Shown: positions 62,590 through 64,000 of the stretch, piece by piece
Layout: the number at the start of each line of letters is the position of its first letter
Position numbering within the stretch: position 1 is the first letter of the stretch
Origin: Rossellomorea aquimaris
GTDB taxonomy: Bacteria; Bacillota; Bacilli; Bacillales; Bacillaceae_B
Direction of reading: 5' to 3'
Assembly: GCF_035590735.1 (NCBI RefSeq)
Contig: NZ_CP141595.1
Span: 2,513,001 to 2,577,000, forward strand
DNA: 64,000 bases
Notes under the pieces: generated by a model
Seen by the model: the letters and a program-made list of their open reading frames with translations, nothing else
Databases searched by the model: none
Told to the model about the DNA's origin: nothing
Program-made: the position numbers and the translations under genes

Positions 62590-62703
62590 TTACATATCAC
62601 TTGTCAAATCTAGAAGTTTATCAATATCAATGCGATAGATTGGGCGATTTATATCCTCTTGTCCAAGTTCTACGGTATCTTCTAGTACATCATCAATGTT
62701 CAT
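62590..62703 (-). CDS. Small acidic protein, unknown
   Basis: This 37-residue acidic protein (MNIDDVLEDTVELGQEDINR at the start) ends IDIDKLLDLTSDM. GGGAGG lies 11 bases before the ATG. I recognise no family and no membrane segment. It faces the terminator at 62528-62573, which would end it. Confidence 0.5.
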   Translation of the reverse strand: MNIDDVLEDTVELGQEDINRPIYRIDIDKLLDLTSDM

Positions 62704-62952
62704 ACTTTTAAATACCTCCCAAGTTGTGTGTCTACTCTGCATGGCTACAAACCTTATGCAATCTTATCAAAGAATACGAAAGAAGGATTCCATTCATGGG
62801 GGTACTTTTAAAATATTTTTTCACGTTGAATTGTAGGTAATAATCTGAAATTTGAATCAAATGGATCACTATGTTAATGTTAAACGACTATTGATTCTAC
62901 TTAAATTGTAATAAATGGGTAGAATAGCTTTCTCCTTAAAGGAGGCATTTCT

Positions 62953-63144
62953 ATGAAACGATTTTCCATGCTTCACGTTCCTCAGGATTATAGGCATAGA
63001 GGGCGTCCAGCTGTTACCGTTCACGTTCTACCTGTTCATAAAGAATATTTTGCGATAGGTAAATCATTAAAAGGGAACGGTCGGGCTGCTAACAACAATG
63101 AAAAACTAGCCGCATATTATGCGTATCTAGATACTTTAAAATAA
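62953..63144 (+). CDS. Small basic protein, unknown
   Basis: This 63-residue basic protein reads MKRFSMLHVPQDYRHRGRPA at the start, has VTVHVLPVHKEYFAIGKSLK in the middle and ends AAYYAYLDTLK. AAAGGAGG lies seven bases before the ATG. I recognise no family. The His/Arg-rich first half may bind nucleic acid or metal, but that is only a guess. Confidence 0.5.
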   Translation: MKRFSMLHVPQDYRHRGRPAVTVHVLPVHKEYFAIGKSLKGNGRAANNNEKLAAYYAYLDTLK

Positions 63145-63248
63145 ACGCTTCTCTCTATAGAATAATTCACTAAAAAGCCTCAAAGCACACTGACAGGGGC
63201 TGAATTACCCTGTTAAATTTCACATTGGAGAGATATCTTTACACGGGA

Positions 63249-63758
63249 CTATCCCTCTGGTGTGCAATATTTTTCTTTTTTGCAACGCTGCTCACCCTTG
63301 GCTATGTATAAATGTTGTTTATAATCATTCAGCATACACTGGTGGCTTCTCACAATAGTATGAGGTAATTCTTCTAGATTACAAAACTTTAGTTGAATGG
63401 ATTCAGAGTGTTCCGCTTTCATTTCTCCATCGTAATCATTTGTAAAGTAGACAGTGGTGACTACATAAAATTCGTCTCCATTTTCAGCTTTAATGTATTG
63501 ATCCGCACCAGAATACACGTTTAACAAATGTAACTTACCTAATGTCAGATTCGTTTCTTCCTTCACTTCTCTTCTCGCGGTCTCTTCCGTTGATTCTGCC
63601 AATTCCATTAATCCCCCAGGCAGTCCCCATGAACCATTTGGAAATCTCCGTTGTTGCAAAAGCACTTCCTTTCTCTCATTTAAAATAATGACTACCGATC
63701 CAACTAAAATGAGGGGGCGCGGTCCAACAATTTCTCTTAATTCTTCTATGTAACCCAT
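63249..63758 (-). CDS. Nudix hydrolase
   Basis: This 169-residue protein has a Nudix box GGLMELAESTEETARREVKEETNLT (about 48-72) with the complete E-x7-R-E-x-x-E-E pattern. The first strand is GSVVIILNERKEVLLQQR, and LPGG precedes the box. The second half has FYVVTTVYFTNDYDGEM as usual. Substrate unknown. The ATG follows GAGGAG by eight bases. Confidence 0.88.
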   Translation of the reverse strand: MGYIEELREIVGPRPLILVGSVVIILNERKEVLLQQRRFPNGSWGLPGGLMELAESTEETARREVKEETNLTLGKLHLLNVYSGADQYIKAENGDEFYVVTTVYFTNDYDGEMKAEHSESIQLKFCNLEELPHTIVRSHQCMLNDYKQHLYIAKGEQRCKKEKYCTPEG

Positions 63759-63812
63759 TAATTAATCTCCTCACTGAATCTGCTAATGTAATGAAATGAA
63801 ACACAGACCGGA

Positions 63813-64000
63813 TTAGAACGTTATATACTGACAAGCCTCAAAACCATTTCCATCTAAATCCCAAAACTCAAAAAATGTAACCTCCCCATCCTCTTTTATC
63901 TCTCCAACCTTTACGTCCTTCTCCACAAGCTTTAACCGGGTTTCTTCCAGCGCATCAGAAAAGAGAATCGGCTTGACGGATGAGGGACGGACCTCTCCCT
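63813..64000 (-). CDS. Glyoxalase/VOC-superfamily protein, C-terminal part (cut by window edge)
   Basis: About 62 residues of a C-terminus are visible on the minus strand, ending at the stop at 63813. They include EFWDLDGNGFEACQ, in which the D-x-D-G-N and the following Glu mark the end of a glyoxalase/bleomycin-resistance (VOC) domain. The metal-binding Glu would be in FEAC. The N-terminal half lies outside the window, so substrate and subfamily cannot be assigned. Confidence 0.75.
   Translation of the reverse strand, partial: GEVRPSSVKPILFSDALEETRLKLVEKDVKVGEIKEDGEVTFFEFWDLDGNGFEACQYITF

Overview
The window comes from a low-GC, Gram-positive, endospore-forming member of the Bacillaceae. 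The evidence is a gerA-type germination operon, an Sda-like sporulation kinase inhibitor, a YhcN-type spore lipoprotein, odhAB, xpaC-yaaN, yojNO-, ykqA- and ykpA-like genes, AGGAGG ribosome-binding sites, and GTG/TTG starts. C30-carotenoid genes suggest a pigmented Bacillus/Rossellomorea-like species (inference). I saw no rRNA, tRNA, prophage, CRISPR array or complete insertion sequence.

Region by region. 1-4120 (minus strand) is a corrinoid uptake and salvage operon: riboswitch, btuF, btuC, a btuD-cbiZ fusion, then the start of cobU. 4288-5033 holds msrA and a small acidic protein. 5082-8382 is a divergent carotenoid locus: a CrtN/CrtP-type oxidoreductase, a CrtQ-like glycosyltransferase, and a crtO-like acyltransferase that reads in three frames. 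8591-9935 is an MFS efflux gene behind a leader peptide and a four-segment leader like those of translational attenuators. 10035-15352 carries cvfB/yitL, a guanine-riboswitch pbuG, a fosmidomycin-resistance-type MFS gene, a YhcN/YlaJ lipoprotein and a ZIP-like protein.

15423-23872 carries a MutS2-like protein without the Smr domain, with a long structured leader containing two terminators. It continues with DUF4395, ferritin-like and DUF1232 genes, an ABC-F ATPase (ykpA), a long RecQ helicase and small genes. 24366-24898 holds two related GC-rich repeats in opposite orientation, one carrying a second repeat inside it. 24986-28806 is a gerA/gerB/gerC operon. 28842-37130 carries a cupredoxin, two fluC genes, yidC, a D-Ala-D-Ala carboxypeptidase, xpaC-yaaN, and a CPA1 antiporter followed by a separate coiled-coil gene. 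37286-40097 is the yojNO-type MoxR ATPase/VWA pair.

40269-46229 holds two acetyltransferases, a DedA protein, a ykqA-like protein and an acyl-CoA synthetase. 46623-46998 holds the sda-like gene and a small gene. 47170-51274 is odhAB, with two cre-like sites upstream. 51828-56394 has an Hsp20-like spore protein, a two-component system headed by a tiny membrane-protein gene, an MFS gene and another small membrane protein. 56452-64000 carries two Nudix hydrolases, pxpA, a YugU/YjbQ-type protein, a DCC protein, a histidine phosphatase, an RsbR-type stressosome protein, a membrane-protein pair (one frameshifted at an A9 run) and a partial VOC protein.

The most interesting items are the MFS leader with its overlapping RNA pairings, the unidentified structured RNA and second attenuator before the MutS2-like gene, the two frameshifts in crtO, the nested repeats, and several short genes with strong ribosome-binding sites. 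All function calls rest on reading motifs by eye; no database search was run.
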